From Pseudomonas baetica (GTDB lineage Bacteria > Pseudomonadota > Gammaproteobacteria > Pseudomonadales > Pseudomonadaceae): a DNA stretch of 64,000 nt. Positions 8,688 through 17,945 of the stretch are shown piece by piece. The first letter of the stretch is position 1. Every line of letters begins with the position of its first letter. The translations under genes were made by a program, and so were the position numbers. The stretch lies in contig NZ_JAIHLQ010000025.1 in the NCBI RefSeq assembly GCF_019733355.1, positions 1-64,000 on the forward strand, read 5' to 3'. The notes beneath the pieces were generated by a model. It saw nothing but the letters and a program-made list of their open reading frames with translations, was not told the DNA's origin and made no database searches.

Positions 8688-9359
8688 TTATTTGGATTTG
8701 AGCTTGAGATAAGACTGGTTAAGATCCGACGCCCAGCCATCGATTACGCTTTTCACGTCATCAGCCTTCATGACCTGCGATTCGTTTGCCAGCGGCTTGC
8801 CGGTGCCCTTGCGTACCACCTGAGCAACCACTTTGTTGTTAGCGCCATCCAGGAACACCGCTTCGGTGGCCAGGGTGGTTTCCTGATCACGGATACCGCT
8901 CGCCGTGCTGACAGCCGCGGCTACCAGCGCAATTGGGATCACTTCATAAGGTTTGAGACCTTCGGTCTTGCTGCTGACGGCGGTGATCGCCGCTCGCACC
9001 ACCATCACGCCCGGGCCTGGACCGGTGGCCAATGGCAAGGACTTGCCGATTTCGCGTTTGAGTGCCTGATCGTAATAGCGGGTGATACCGTTGAGCGTCT
9101 GTTGCGGGATCTTGGCGGTTGGCTGGGGTTGGGGATAGAGCTGGGTTGGTTCGATGTAAACGCTGGTGAACTTGTTGATGTCGGCTTTGGGGTCGATCCA
9201 ACGCATCACTTCGGCACCGGACGGTGACTTGGCCTCTTTGAGCAGGCTGTAGTCCTTGAGAAACCCGGAGTATTCATCGGGAGCAACGGTTTTGCTGGAG
9301 CACCCGAGCACTGTGAGGGTGGCAATGCACAAGGTGCCCATCATTACGGCTGGCTTCAT
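8688..9359 (-). CDS. DUF3313 family lipoprotein
   Basis: A 223-residue protein with a short basic N-terminus, a hydrophobic core and the lipobox 'VLGC' with cysteine at about residue 20, so it is likely a lipid-anchored envelope protein. The body fits DUF3313: 'YSGFLKDYSLL' near the mature start, 'VYIEP' in the middle, and an 'IRDQETTLATEAVFLD' strand-turn region followed by 'VVRKGTGK'. Function is unknown for the family. The ATG at 9359 has an AAAGGAG site just upstream on the minus strand. It appears to be a single-gene unit ending at the hairpin at 8641-8675. Confidence 0.85.
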   Translation of the reverse strand: MKPAVMMGTLCIATLTVLGCSSKTVAPDEYSGFLKDYSLLKEAKSPSGAEVMRWIDPKADINKFTSVYIEPTQLYPQPQPTAKIPQQTLNGITRYYDQALKREIGKSLPLATGPGPGVMVVRAAITAVSSKTEGLKPYEVIPIALVAAAVSTASGIRDQETTLATEAVFLDGANNKVVAQVVRKGTGKPLANESQVMKADDVKSVIDGWASDLNQSYLKLKSK

Positions 9360-9451
9360 GCTGTAACTCCTTTCAACAAGGCCTGAATGTATTGCGTCAG
9401 GGGGAATTACAGGTATAGCTAAAGTCCGGAAAATTGCACTGCCGCCGAATG

Positions 9452-9469
9452 AGGGGGCTTTTGCCCCCT
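9452..9469. terminator. Short GC-rich hairpin
   Basis: AGGGGGC, a four-base T loop and GCCCCCT form a compact hairpin just past the stop of the minus-strand gene at 9478. It probably ends that transcript. Confidence 0.55.
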
Positions 9470-9477
9470 GCGACTAT

Positions 9478-10479
9478 TCACCAGGACGACGTCTCGCCAC
9501 TTCTCAACGCCATCTCACGCCGACTGTTGGCGCGCATCGCCTTGATCAGCGACACCGTACCTACCAACAAAATCGCGGCGCCAAACAGGAAGTCGATGTT
9601 GTACAGCTGGAAGTCTTGCACCGGTCCGATCAGCAGCACCCGCACCACCGCAATGCCTGCTAGCGTGGCAAGGAAGTCGATCCCCGGCTCATCGCGATAG
9701 AACACCAGCATCAACGGCAGGCACAGCACCAGCAGCATCAACAGCACCACGACCTTGAACGAGCCTTTGCGTTCGACGCTGAACGCGCATTCATGCGGGC
9801 CGTAGGCCTTGTAGTCTTCGTCGCGGATCATCGAGTTTTTCTCGTTGATGTAATCGACGCGGTTGTACTTCTGGATCGGTGTGAAGGTGTTGGACATCGC
9901 CATCAGCGTGGTGATGTTCTTGAAACGCAAGTCAATGCGTTCGCTCCCCTTGAGGTAATAGAGCACCGGTTTATAGCCGTAACGGTAGGTATCGAACGGG
10001 AACTCGGTGACCTGACCCTGAACGCCGATCGGGCGAGGCTCAAGTTCAGCGTAGGCACTTTTGTTGGAGGACGAGAGATTGCGGCTCAGTGGCTGAACCT
10101 TGACCTGCTCCAGGAAGATCGGCGTGACGCCGTAGGACCACTGCAAAGGTTCCAGACGCAGGCGCAGTTCGTTGCGGCCCAGGTCGTAACGGTTGAACGT
10201 GCGTTCGGACACCACCACAGAACCGCTGAGCATGAATTCGCCGCGCAGGTTGTTGGTGACGCGCAAGGTCAGTTGGTCCTTGCCCAGCAACGCCGCCTCG
10301 TTGGTCGGCGGTGTGCCGCACCACGCGGTACTTTCACCGGCACCGCCGAGTTGGCCGTCGCGGTTTTCCTTGAATACATAAAAGTAACTGGCCCACAGCG
10401 TCAGCATCAAAAGCGACGCGGTGAGGCTCAGGATTTTCTTGCCCGGACTCACTGAACAGACTCCCTTCTTCGGTCCCAT
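9478..10479 (-). CDS. Inner-membrane protein with large periplasmic domain (DUF4436-like)
   Basis: A 333-residue protein with one N-terminal hydrophobic helix (about 14-34) and three more near the C-terminus (about 240-260, 268-287 and 292-312), so about 200 residues probably face the periplasm. That domain contains 'EFPFDTYRY', the kind of FP-x-D-x-Y motif seen in DUF4436 proteins, and two cysteines that could pair. It is a conserved hypothetical with no known activity. No neighbour shares its strand closely, so context gives no clue. Confidence 0.7.
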   Translation of the reverse strand: MGPKKGVCSVSPGKKILSLTASLLMLTLWASYFYVFKENRDGQLGGAGESTAWCGTPPTNEAALLGKDQLTLRVTNNLRGEFMLSGSVVVSERTFNRYDLGRNELRLRLEPLQWSYGVTPIFLEQVKVQPLSRNLSSSNKSAYAELEPRPIGVQGQVTEFPFDTYRYGYKPVLYYLKGSERIDLRFKNITTLMAMSNTFTPIQKYNRVDYINEKNSMIRDEDYKAYGPHECAFSVERKGSFKVVVLLMLLVLCLPLMLVFYRDEPGIDFLATLAGIAVVRVLLIGPVQDFQLYNIDFLFGAAILLVGTVSLIKAMRANSRREMALRSGETSSW

Positions 10480-10593
10480 CGGCCAGCCGAAAACCCGCTG
10501 GCGACGGCAACTCTACCAAAAGGCCACCATCGACCCAAGAAAAAAAGCCCGAAACGTCAGCGCTCTAAGGGTTTCCCCTGTACCGGCAAAGGG

Positions 10594-11073
10594 TTAGCGG
10601 CGGCGGAATAACGGCCGCGGCTCAATCACCGAACGGCCATACAACACGCTCATCCCCGCCAGCCCTTTGAGCGCATCTTCAGCCGATTTGTCTTCGCGCA
10701 CGGCAAAACTGTCGAACCCGCATTGGCGCATATGGCTGAGTTGATCACGCAGCACATCGCCAATTGCGCGCAACTCCCCTGCCCAGCCGAAACGACTGCG
10801 CAGCAGATACGCCTGACTGTAGGCGCGGCCGTCGCGAAAGCTTGGGAAGTCCAACGCGATTAGCGGCAGCGACGCCAGCCACGGGACCAGGCTTTCGACG
10901 TCATCGTCCGGCCCCAGCCACACCGCGTGGGTGGACGGTGACTCCAGCCAATGGGCCAGCGGCAGAATCAACAACCCTGCGGGCCTTGGTGTCGAAGGCT
11001 CGCGCACCAGCCTCCACGGATCATTCAGCTCAATCCGCGCCACTCCCTGCTCAAGTCGCAACAGATTGTTCAT
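10594..11073 (-). CDS. DUF934 protein partnered with sulfite/nitrite reductase
   Basis: A 159-residue protein of the DUF934 family: 'WLGPDDDVESL', then 'ALDFPSFRDGRAYSQAYLLR', the region that gives the family its signature, and 'GWAGELRAIGDVLRDQL'. DUF934 genes nearly always follow a CysI-type hemoprotein reductase and are thought to help sulfite or nitrite reduction; the biochemical role is not established. The start overlaps the reductase stop by four bases (ATGA), so the two are translationally coupled. It corresponds in position to PA4129 of P. aeruginosa. Confidence 0.88.
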   Translation of the reverse strand: MNNLLRLEQGVARIELNDPWRLVREPSTPRPAGLLILPLAHWLESPSTHAVWLGPDDDVESLVPWLASLPLIALDFPSFRDGRAYSQAYLLRSRFGWAGELRAIGDVLRDQLSHMRQCGFDSFAVREDKSAEDALKGLAGMSVLYGRSVIEPRPLFRRR

Positions 11074-12743
11074 GCCGACACTTCCAGCGCCTTCGGATAC
11101 ACACGCTCCTTGAATGGCTCCAGCCCGATACGCGCCAACGTATCGACGAACAACTCCTCGCTTTCGCGATAGCGCACAAACGTGCCGATAATCCGTTCGA
11201 TCACTTGCGGCACCTCGGCGGCGCTGAACGACGGGCCGATGACTTTGCCCAACGCGCTGTTCTTGCCCTGGGCGCCACCGAGGGTGATCTGGTACCACTC
11301 GCTGCCGTTCTTATCGACGCCGAGGATGCCGATATTGCCGATGTGGTGATGGCCGCAAGCGTTGATGCAGCCGGAGATGTTCAGGCTGATATCGCCCAGG
11401 TCGTGCAGGTAATCGAGGTTATCGAAACGCGACTGAATCGCCTGGGCAATCGGGATCGACTTGGCGTTGGCCAGCGCGCAGAAATCACCGCCCGGGCAGG
11501 CGATGATGTCGGTCAGCAGGCCCACGTTGGCACTGCCTAGACGTTGCTCACACGCCAGTTGCCACAGGGCGTACAAATCCGCTTTCGGCACATCCGGCAG
11601 GACGATGTTCTGCTCATGGGCGATGCGAATCTCGCCAAAACCGAAGCGTTGCGACCAATCGGCCACCGCGAGCATCTGCAATCCGGTCACGTCTCCCGGC
11701 GGCGCCGCCAGGCCCGGTTTGGTCGACAGCACGACGCTGGTGTAACCCGCCACTTTGTGCGGCTTCACGTTACGCGCGACCCAGCGGGCGAACGCCGGGC
11801 TTTCGGCCAGTCGCGTGCCGAAGTCCAGATCGGTGTCGGCCAGCGTGCGATAGGTCGGTGGTACAAAAGCGCTGGCGACCCGTTGATACTCGGCGTCGGT
11901 CAACTGCGCCGGGCCGTCCTTGAGGTGCTGCCATTCCTCTTCGACTTCTTTGGCGAACGCCTCGATGCCCAGCGCCTTGACCAGAATCTTGATCCGCGCC
12001 TTGTACTTGTTGTCGCGCCGCCCGTGGCGGTTGTAGACGCGCAGCACCGCCTCGACGTAGGACAACAAATGCTGCCACGGCAAACCTTCGCGGATCTGCA
12101 AACCAAGGATCGGCGTGCGCCCTAACCCGCCGCCGACGATCACTCGCAACAGCATTTGCCCGTCGCGGCCGGGATAAAGATACAGACCGATGTCGTGCAT
12201 CATGATCGCCGCGCGATCTTGCTTCGCCGAGCAGATGGCGATCTTGAATTTGCGCGGCAAGAACAGGAATTCCGGGTTGATCGTCGACCATTGGCGCAGG
12301 ATCTCCGCTAAGGGTCGCGGGTCGATCATCTCGTCCGCTGCGACCCCGGCGAACGCTTCGGTGGTGATGTTGCGCACGCAGTTGCCGGAGGTCTGGATCG
12401 CATGCATGTTCACTTGCGCCAAACGTTCAAGGATGTCCGGCACCTGGGCCAGTTCGATCCAGTTGAACTGCATGTTCTGCCGCGTGGTGAAGTGGCCGTA
12501 ACCTCGGTCGTAATCACTGGCAATGCTCGCCAACGTGCGCATCTGCTCCGCGCTCAGCGTCCCGTAAGGAATCGCCACGCGCAGCATGTACGCGTGTTTT
12601 TGCATGTACAGGCCGTTTTGCAGACGCAGCGGCAGGAACTCCTCTTCACTCAATTCTCCCGCCATGAACCGTTCGACCTGATCGCGAAATTGCGCAACGC
12701 GCTCGAACACCAGTGCGCGGTCGTAATCGTCGTATTGATACAT
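11070..12743 (-). CDS. Ferredoxin/NADPH-type sulfite or nitrite reductase hemoprotein (CysI/NirA-like)
   Basis: A 557-residue siroheme protein with the expected two-fold repeat. N-terminal signatures are 'GLYMQKHAYMLRV' and 'GHFTTRQNMQFNWI'. The 4Fe-4S/siroheme ligands appear as C-x5-C in 'CPGGDFC' (near 430) and C-x3-C in 'CINAC' (near 475). It catalyses six-electron reduction of sulfite to sulfide or nitrite to ammonia in the cytoplasm; sequence alone does not decide which. The neighbourhood (DUF934 gene behind, orphan ccoN in front) matches the PA4130 type rather than the main biosynthetic CysI. A TGTGGGAGC palindrome lies in the 294-base gap shared with the divergent oxidase gene. Confidence 0.93.
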   Translation of the reverse strand: MYQYDDYDRALVFERVAQFRDQVERFMAGELSEEEFLPLRLQNGLYMQKHAYMLRVAIPYGTLSAEQMRTLASIASDYDRGYGHFTTRQNMQFNWIELAQVPDILERLAQVNMHAIQTSGNCVRNITTEAFAGVAADEMIDPRPLAEILRQWSTINPEFLFLPRKFKIAICSAKQDRAAIMMHDIGLYLYPGRDGQMLLRVIVGGGLGRTPILGLQIREGLPWQHLLSYVEAVLRVYNRHGRRDNKYKARIKILVKALGIEAFAKEVEEEWQHLKDGPAQLTDAEYQRVASAFVPPTYRTLADTDLDFGTRLAESPAFARWVARNVKPHKVAGYTSVVLSTKPGLAAPPGDVTGLQMLAVADWSQRFGFGEIRIAHEQNIVLPDVPKADLYALWQLACEQRLGSANVGLLTDIIACPGGDFCALANAKSIPIAQAIQSRFDNLDYLHDLGDISLNISGCINACGHHHIGNIGILGVDKNGSEWYQITLGGAQGKNSALGKVIGPSFSAAEVPQVIERIIGTFVRYRESEELFVDTLARIGLEPFKERVYPKALEVSA

Positions 12744-12780
12744 GCAGCGGCTACCTCATCAGGTTGAACGAATATCAGAA

Positions 12781-12806
12781 CTGTGGGAGCGGGCACGCTC
12801 CCACAG
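12781..12806. repeat. REP-type palindrome
   Basis: CTGTGGGAGCG and its exact reverse complement are separated by four bases. This is the core of the abundant Pseudomonas REP element. It lies in the divergent promoter region, closer to the reductase gene. Confidence 0.75.
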
Positions 12807-13037
12807 CAGATCTGCCAGAGATAGGCACTATGCCGTTACAGCGCAGCACGTTACAGATTCACCTGAACGTATAAAAACCGTATCAGGGCGCGGCAGATCG
12901 CCGCAGGCAGCAGCCTAATCTGATCCGCATAAATGAAAGATTCCTGAGCCTGTTTTGTTTTTGACGAGGTTTCTACAGTGCAGCTCGTGCCAGACCGGGT
13001 GGCCTGGCAAGACTTTGCAACCGTGGATGAACTGACC

Positions 13038-14465
13038 ATGAGCACAGCAACAATCGGACAGGCATATAACTACAAGGTCGTCCGCCAATTCGTTATCGCG
13101 ACGGTTTTCTGGGGTGTCGTCGGGATGGCGATGGGGGTATGGATCGCCTCGCAACTGGTTTGGCCAGAGATGAATCTGGACCTGCCGTGGACAAGCTTCG
13201 GCCGCTTGCGACCGCTGCACACCAGCCTGGTGATTTTCGGTTTCGCCGGCAGCGCGCAGTTCGCCGCCAGTTACTACGCCGTGCAGCGTACCTGCCAGGT
13301 GCGGCTGTATTCGGACAAACTCGCCGCGTTCACCTTCTGGGGTTGGCAATCGGTGATCGTGATCATGCTGATCACCCTGCCGATGGGCTACACCACCACC
13401 AAGGAATATGCCGAGATCGAATTCTCAGGCGCCGTGTGGATGGCCGTGGTCTGGGTCGCCTACGCCGTGGTCTTCTTCACCACCGTGGTGCAGCGCAAAA
13501 CCAAGCACATCTACGTCGGCAACTGGTTTTTTGGTGCGTTCATTCTGGTGATCGCCATGCTGCATGTGGTCAATCACTTGTCGATTCCGGTGGACTGGTT
13601 CAAGTCTTATCCGGTGTATTCCGGCGCCACCGACGCCATGGTGCAGTGGTGGTACGGGCACAACGCAGTGGGGTTCTTCCTGACCACCGGGTTCCTGGGG
13701 ATGATGTATTACTTCGTGCCGAAACAGGTCAACCGGCCGGTGTACTCGTATCGATTGTCGATCGTGCACTTCTGGGCGCTGATCACCCTTTACATCTGGG
13801 CCGGCCCGCACCATTTGCACTACACCGCGCTGCCGGACTGGGCGCAGTCGCTGGGCATGGCCATGTCGCTGATCCTGCTGGCGCCGAGCTGGGGCGGGAT
13901 GATCAACGGCATGATGACGCTCTCGGGCGCTTGGCATAAGTTGCGCACCGACCCGATTTTGCGCTTCCTGGTGCTGTCGCTGGCGTTCTACGGCATGTCG
14001 ACGTTCGAAGGGCCGATGATGGCGATCAAGACAGTGAACGCCCTCTCCCACTACACCGACTGGACCATCGGCCACGTACACGCGGGCGCTCTGGGCTGGG
14101 TGGCAATGATCACCTTCGGCGCGACGTATCACATGGTGCCGAAAGTATTCGGCCGCGAGCAGATGTACAGCACGCCGCTGATCAACTTGCACTTTTGGCT
14201 GGCGACCATCGGCACGGTGTTGTACATCGCCTCGATGTGGGTCAACGGCATTACTCAAGGCCTGATGTGGCGGGCGATCAACGAAGACGGCACGCTGACG
14301 TATTCATTCGTCGAGGCACTGCAAGCCAGTCACCCGGGATTCATCGTGCGCTTTGCCGGTGGGGTGTTCTTCCTCAGCGGCATGTTATTGATGGCCTACA
14401 ACGTCTGGCGCACGGTGCGAGTAGCGGATGTTGCGCTGGCGCGCAGTGAAGCGCAGATCGCCTGA
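13038..14465 (+). CDS. ccoN: cbb3-type cytochrome c oxidase subunit I, orphan isoform (CcoN4-like)
   Basis: A 475-residue, about 12-helix integral membrane protein. Visible heme and copper ligands include the histidine in 'RPLHTSL', 'GHNAVGF', the pair in 'GPHHLHYT', and 'GHVHAGALGW'. This is the catalytic subunit of cbb3 oxidase, which reduces oxygen with high affinity. No ccoO, ccoP or ccoQ follows, so it must assemble with subunits encoded elsewhere. The same orphan arrangement beside a reductase is known for ccoN4 (PA4133) of P. aeruginosa, where the isoform affects cyanide tolerance and redox balance. The ATG at 13038 ('MSTATIGQAYNYK') fits family length better than 12978. I did not find a convincing Anr box. 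Confidence 0.92.
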   Translation: MSTATIGQAYNYKVVRQFVIATVFWGVVGMAMGVWIASQLVWPEMNLDLPWTSFGRLRPLHTSLVIFGFAGSAQFAASYYAVQRTCQVRLYSDKLAAFTFWGWQSVIVIMLITLPMGYTTTKEYAEIEFSGAVWMAVVWVAYAVVFFTTVVQRKTKHIYVGNWFFGAFILVIAMLHVVNHLSIPVDWFKSYPVYSGATDAMVQWWYGHNAVGFFLTTGFLGMMYYFVPKQVNRPVYSYRLSIVHFWALITLYIWAGPHHLHYTALPDWAQSLGMAMSLILLAPSWGGMINGMMTLSGAWHKLRTDPILRFLVLSLAFYGMSTFEGPMMAIKTVNALSHYTDWTIGHVHAGALGWVAMITFGATYHMVPKVFGREQMYSTPLINLHFWLATIGTVLYIASMWVNGITQGLMWRAINEDGTLTYSFVEALQASHPGFIVRFAGGVFFLSGMLLMAYNVWRTVRVADVALARSEAQIA

Positions 14466-14480
14466 GGCAGGGAGCCTGTG

Positions 14481-14702
14481 ATGTTCGATATTTTCTTGAA
14501 TGTGCTGGGGGTGGTGTTTTTGTGGCTGGCGGTGGAGTACTGCTTGCGGCATGAGACCGCGCAAAGTCTGGACGATGCGAGCATGGTGCCTTTTGCTGAT
14601 GATCCGCAGGTGGCTCGGCGAGTTGAGCTGGCAACAGGCAAAACCGTGAAAGCGGTGGCCCCGGAAACGGCGAAACCGGGTTGGATCAATCTGGATATGT
14701 AG
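14481..14702 (+). CDS. Small membrane protein following ccoN (PA4134-like)
   Basis: A 73-residue protein with one transmembrane helix at residues 3-20 and a polar tail with 'DDPQVARRVELATGKTV'. It begins 15 bases after ccoN with a GGGAG ribosome site; a GTG immediately before the ATG is an alternative start. Its size and single helix recall CcoQ-like accessory peptides, and its place matches the small gene after ccoN4 in P. aeruginosa. A role in stabilising the orphan oxidase subunit is inference. Confidence 0.78.
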   Translation: MFDIFLNVLGVVFLWLAVEYCLRHETAQSLDDASMVPFADDPQVARRVELATGKTVKAVAPETAKPGWINLDM

Positions 14703-14717
14703 AGTTACCCCTTACTT

Positions 14718-14749
14718 CCTGTGGGAGCGGGCTGGCCGGCTCCCACAGG
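14718..14749. repeat. REP-type palindrome after the ccoN operon
   Basis: CCTGTGGGAGC and its exact complement are separated by 10 bases, with GC-rich sequence in the loop. It lies between convergent genes and could also stabilise or terminate the transcript. Confidence 0.75.
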
Positions 14750-14771
14750 GGGAAGGTGTGAGTCCTTGAAA

Positions 14772-15263
14772 CTACGCGCGATCACGCGGGATCAGGCTCT
14801 GCAGTTGCAACGCCAGAAAATCCGCATCAAACAAAAACGTATCCGGATCCTTCAATCCATTGGTCTTGCGCCATTGCCACTCTCCGCCCGGCAACCCCAC
14901 CAGCGAAATACTGCCGTAACGCGCCGCCGTCAAGCCCATCACCGCCAGTGAAATCTGCCCGGCGCTGCCCATCACATCGGGCACGAACTCCACTGGTTTG
15001 CCAGCAATCACGATCGTCAGCTTCTCTGTCTTGAAGGTCGAGGTCTCGACCGGAGTGCTCGGTCCGAAGGCAACATAGGCTTCGCGGTTAACCTCCAGCA
15101 GATTCGGTGCCTGCACCGGTTGCAGCCATTGCTGAATATTGCCGAACAATTCAGTGATTCGCGTCGCCCATGCCTCCGACTGCGTTGTGAACAGTTGCTT
15201 CTTGTGCGCTTCACTTTCGGCGTAGTGACGAAGCATCTCGCCCAGTTGCTGTACATCGTTCAT
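14772..15263 (-). CDS. Conserved hypothetical protein
   Basis: A 163-residue soluble protein that I do not recognise. The first 60 residues form a polar helix ('LGEMLRHYAESEAHKKQLF'), followed by alternating strands ('REAYVAFGPSTPVETSTF', 'KLTIVIAGKPVEFVPDV') and a 'LVGLPGGEWQWRK' segment. It has no signal peptide or membrane helix. The ATG at 15263 is preferred because a GAGGAAC ribosome site precedes it; an upstream in-frame ATG at 15356 lacks one. It stands alone between convergent and divergent neighbours. Confidence 0.7.
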   Translation of the reverse strand: MNDVQQLGEMLRHYAESEAHKKQLFTTQSEAWATRITELFGNIQQWLQPVQAPNLLEVNREAYVAFGPSTPVETSTFKTEKLTIVIAGKPVEFVPDVMGSAGQISLAVMGLTAARYGSISLVGLPGGEWQWRKTNGLKDPDTFLFDADFLALQLQSLIPRDRA

Positions 15264-15467
15264 CGGTGCGTTCCTCGGCAGAGAGCCTGCGATAGCCGAT
15301 AGTGACAGATCGAAGCGCTGGCGTACGTTTAACCTCAAATGCCGCCACCGTGACACTTTGCAAATGGATCAGCGGTACAGTTGCTTTGCACTGGCATACA
15401 CCTCTGAACAAATGGACACTCTGCCGGGGCCCGACCTTCGCTACGGGCCATTGCCCGAGGACATTCA

Positions 15468-16160
15468 ATGCGCACCATCGGCCTGATCGGCGGCATGAGC
15501 TGGGAGTCCAGCGCCGAATATTATCGACTCATCAATCAGCAGGTGCGTGATCGCCTTGGTCCATTACGGTCGGCGCAAGTGCTGATGTACAGCGTCGACT
15601 TCGGCCCGGTCGAACAGGCACAGCATGCCGGGCGCTGGGATGACGCGGCGGCGATTCTGGTGGATGCGGCGCGCAGGCTCCAAGCGGGTGGAGCTGAATG
15701 CGTGGTGCTGTGTACCAACACCATGCACAAGGTGGCCGATCACATTCAGGCGGCGATCAACATTCCGTTCCTGCACATCGCCGAACCGGCGGCGCAGGCG
15801 GCTTTGGCGATTGATGCGCGCACCGTCGGGTTGCTCGGCACAGCGTTCACCATGGAACAGGACTTTCTCAAGCAACGCCTGATCGCCCAAGGCCTGACGG
15901 TATGGGTGCCGGACGACGCTGAGCGCAAGGAGGTGCACCGGATTATCTACGACGAGTTGTGTGTCGGCGTGATCAGTGACGAGTCGCGGCAAATCTATCA
16001 ACGGGTGATCGAATCGCTGACCGCACGCGGCGCTCAGGCAATCATCCTTGGCTGCACGGAAATCGGCCTGCTGGTCAAAGCCGAGCACAGCGCCGTGCCC
16101 TTGCTCGACACCACCGAACTCCACGCGCAGTCGGCGGTGGCGTTCGCCTTGGGCGACTGA
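15468..16160 (+). CDS. Aspartate/glutamate racemase family protein (YgeA-like)
   Basis: A 230-residue cytosolic protein of the PLP-independent amino-acid racemase family. It begins 'MRTIGLIGGMSWESSAEYY', typical of YgeA/RacX. The two catalytic cysteines are visible in 'LCTNTMH' (near residue 83) and 'LGCTEIGLL' (near 195). YgeA-type enzymes racemise several amino acids, often homoserine or other broad substrates, rather than being strictly aspartate-specific. The ATG at 15468 follows GAGGACATTCA. It is convergent with the acetyltransferase gene, with only two bases between stops. Confidence 0.9.
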   Translation: MRTIGLIGGMSWESSAEYYRLINQQVRDRLGPLRSAQVLMYSVDFGPVEQAQHAGRWDDAAAILVDAARRLQAGGAECVVLCTNTMHKVADHIQAAINIPFLHIAEPAAQAALAIDARTVGLLGTAFTMEQDFLKQRLIAQGLTVWVPDDAERKEVHRIIYDELCVGVISDESRQIYQRVIESLTARGAQAIILGCTEIGLLVKAEHSAVPLLDTTELHAQSAVAFALGD

Positions 16161-16161
16161 C

Positions 16162-16680
16162 TCAAACCTTCGATGAGCTACGCAGGCGGGCCATGCTCAG
16201 GGTGTCGACCCATTGCCCGTCGCGCACCGCGTAATCGCGAAACAGGCCTTCGGTCTCGAAACCGAACTTGCGGTAGAGACCAATAGCCGCCTCGTTATCG
16301 GCGAACACCGAAAGTTCGACGCGGTGCAGGTTCATCCAGTTGTCGGCAACCTCGAGCGCCGCTGCCAACAGTTTCGAACCCACGCCTTTGCCCTGCCAGG
16401 CTAGCGCTACGCCCATGCCGAGACTGCCGGCGTGGCTGCGGCGAATCCGCGAGTAGTTTTCCAGCCCCAGATGGCCGATGACCGCGCCCTGATGCAGCGC
16501 CACCAGTTTCACCGTTCGCTCGTTTTCCGCCATCAGTCGTTGCCGCCAGATCTCGGCGGATTGAAACGGCATCTGCAACACCTGGCGAGCAACGGCTGGA
16601 TCGTTATAGAGCGCGGTAACGCTCTCAACGTGGGACTCGTTGAAGCGTTCGAGATGTATCGAGGGGCTGTGCTCGGGCAT
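16162..16680 (-). CDS. GNAT family N-acetyltransferase
   Basis: A 172-residue GNAT protein. The acetyl-CoA binding region is clear: 'AGSLGMGVALAWQGKGVGSKLL', containing the Q-x-x-G-x-G loop as 'QGKGVG', and 'YRKFGFETEGLFRDYA' near the C-terminus. It resembles RimJ/RimL or YhhY-type acetyltransferases, which modify protein N-termini or small amines; the substrate cannot be told from sequence. The ATG at 16680 has an AAGGA site upstream on the minus strand and gives the usual family length. Confidence 0.9.
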   Translation of the reverse strand: MPEHSPSIHLERFNESHVESVTALYNDPAVARQVLQMPFQSAEIWRQRLMAENERTVKLVALHQGAVIGHLGLENYSRIRRSHAGSLGMGVALAWQGKGVGSKLLAAALEVADNWMNLHRVELSVFADNEAAIGLYRKFGFETEGLFRDYAVRDGQWVDTLSMARLRSSSKV

Positions 16681-16870
16681 GGCGGATCCTTCCTGGATCG
16701 ATGTGTGGCCGATCACTCTAAACCGGCGGTTATCAATTTGGCGAGGTGCAAAACGGTGAGAGCGGCGTGGCGACGATTCGACCGGCTCGCGAATGCGGTG
16801 TGTCATTCAAAGCTATTGTTGATTGTTCGGCCGCTTTCGCGAGCAAGCCCGCTACCACAGGGGGTTGGGG

Positions 16871-17851
16871 TTAAGTCTGGAACCATTCGTGGCGCTCGTT
16901 GAAGGTGTTGTGGATGAGTTCGATCAGGGTTTGTACTTCGGCGATGTCTTGTGATTCGGCATTCACCGCCAGCCACGCTTGCAATCGCATCGGCTCATCG
17001 AACAATCCGGGCAACGCCACCAATCCGCGATCAAACCGGCTCATGTAAGCCGGCAACAAACCGATGCAGGCACTGCAGCGAATCATCTCCAGCATCAATT
17101 CATAAGACTGCATCTGCACCACACCAGCCAGACGTTGTTCGACCAGATCATTCCATGGGCGAAAGCTGTCGATCTGCCGGTCGTGCTGCCATTGCACCAG
17201 CATGAAATCGGCAAGGTCATCGACACTCGCCGGGCGTGCGGTGACGCGGGAGTAGCGTTTGGCGATGTGGGGAAGGTAGTCCAGGCTCGCCAGGCGCTGC
17301 GGTGGGTGGGTGGCGAAGGTCGGGCCGGGGTTCGAGGTTTCGCCATGGGCCAGCCACAGGACGACATCAGCGCTGACGGCCCGCAGCGACAGTTCGCTGT
17401 CCAGCGCGATGATTTCCAAGCGTACGCTGGCATTGCGGCGCAGCAGTGCGATGAGATCGCGACCGAGGATGTCGTGCAGGATGGACTCGGCGACGGCCAG
17501 GCGAATCAGCGGCTGTTCAACCATCGGCAGTTTGCGCTCGTTGGCCAGGGCGACCAGTTTGGCCTGAAGTTGCTGGCCTTCGCGGGTCAGGCTCAGTGCG
17601 CTGCCCTGAAAACTGAACAATGTATGTTGGAGCTCCTGCTCAAGCTGGGCCAGTTGTTTGCGCAGCAAGGTCGAACGCACGTTGAGGCTGCGCGCCGCTT
17701 GCATGAAGCAACCGCAACGGGCGCTGACCAGAAAGTACTGCGCGACGTCGGCGTCGATAGTCGCGGCGTGTGACAACCAGGGTTCGCTTTTATTCTCTGC
17801 CCAACGGTAATCGGCGCTGCCCTGTCGTCCTGCGGGTTCGTTGAATGACAT
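16871..17851 (-). CDS. LysR family transcriptional regulator at the end of the TonB/TPS operon
   Basis: A 326-residue LysR-type protein with an unusually long N-terminal extension of about 30 residues before the helix-turn-helix ('SARCGCFMQAARSLNV' to 'LRKQLAQLEQEL'). The effector domain follows from about residue 115, with 'RLAVAESILHDILG' and 'CIGLLPAYMS'. It starts 94 bases after the PpiC gene on the same strand, so it may be the last member of that operon or have its own promoter. A LysR gene also closes the homologous PA0691-PA0701 cluster. Its targets are unknown; autoregulation of the operon is inference. Confidence 0.85.
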   Translation of the reverse strand: MSFNEPAGRQGSADYRWAENKSEPWLSHAATIDADVAQYFLVSARCGCFMQAARSLNVRSTLLRKQLAQLEQELQHTLFSFQGSALSLTREGQQLQAKLVALANERKLPMVEQPLIRLAVAESILHDILGRDLIALLRRNASVRLEIIALDSELSLRAVSADVVLWLAHGETSNPGPTFATHPPQRLASLDYLPHIAKRYSRVTARPASVDDLADFMLVQWQHDRQIDSFRPWNDLVEQRLAGVVQMQSYELMLEMIRCSACIGLLPAYMSRFDRGLVALPGLFDEPMRLQAWLAVNAESQDIAEVQTLIELIHNTFNERHEWFQT

Positions 17852-17945
17852 CGATGACTCCCTGTCGATCTTTGTATTTTATTGGCTTTGTGCACTGTGA
17901 AAAATTCTCAATCCAACTCCCACAGTTTTTGTATCGGATAAAAAA

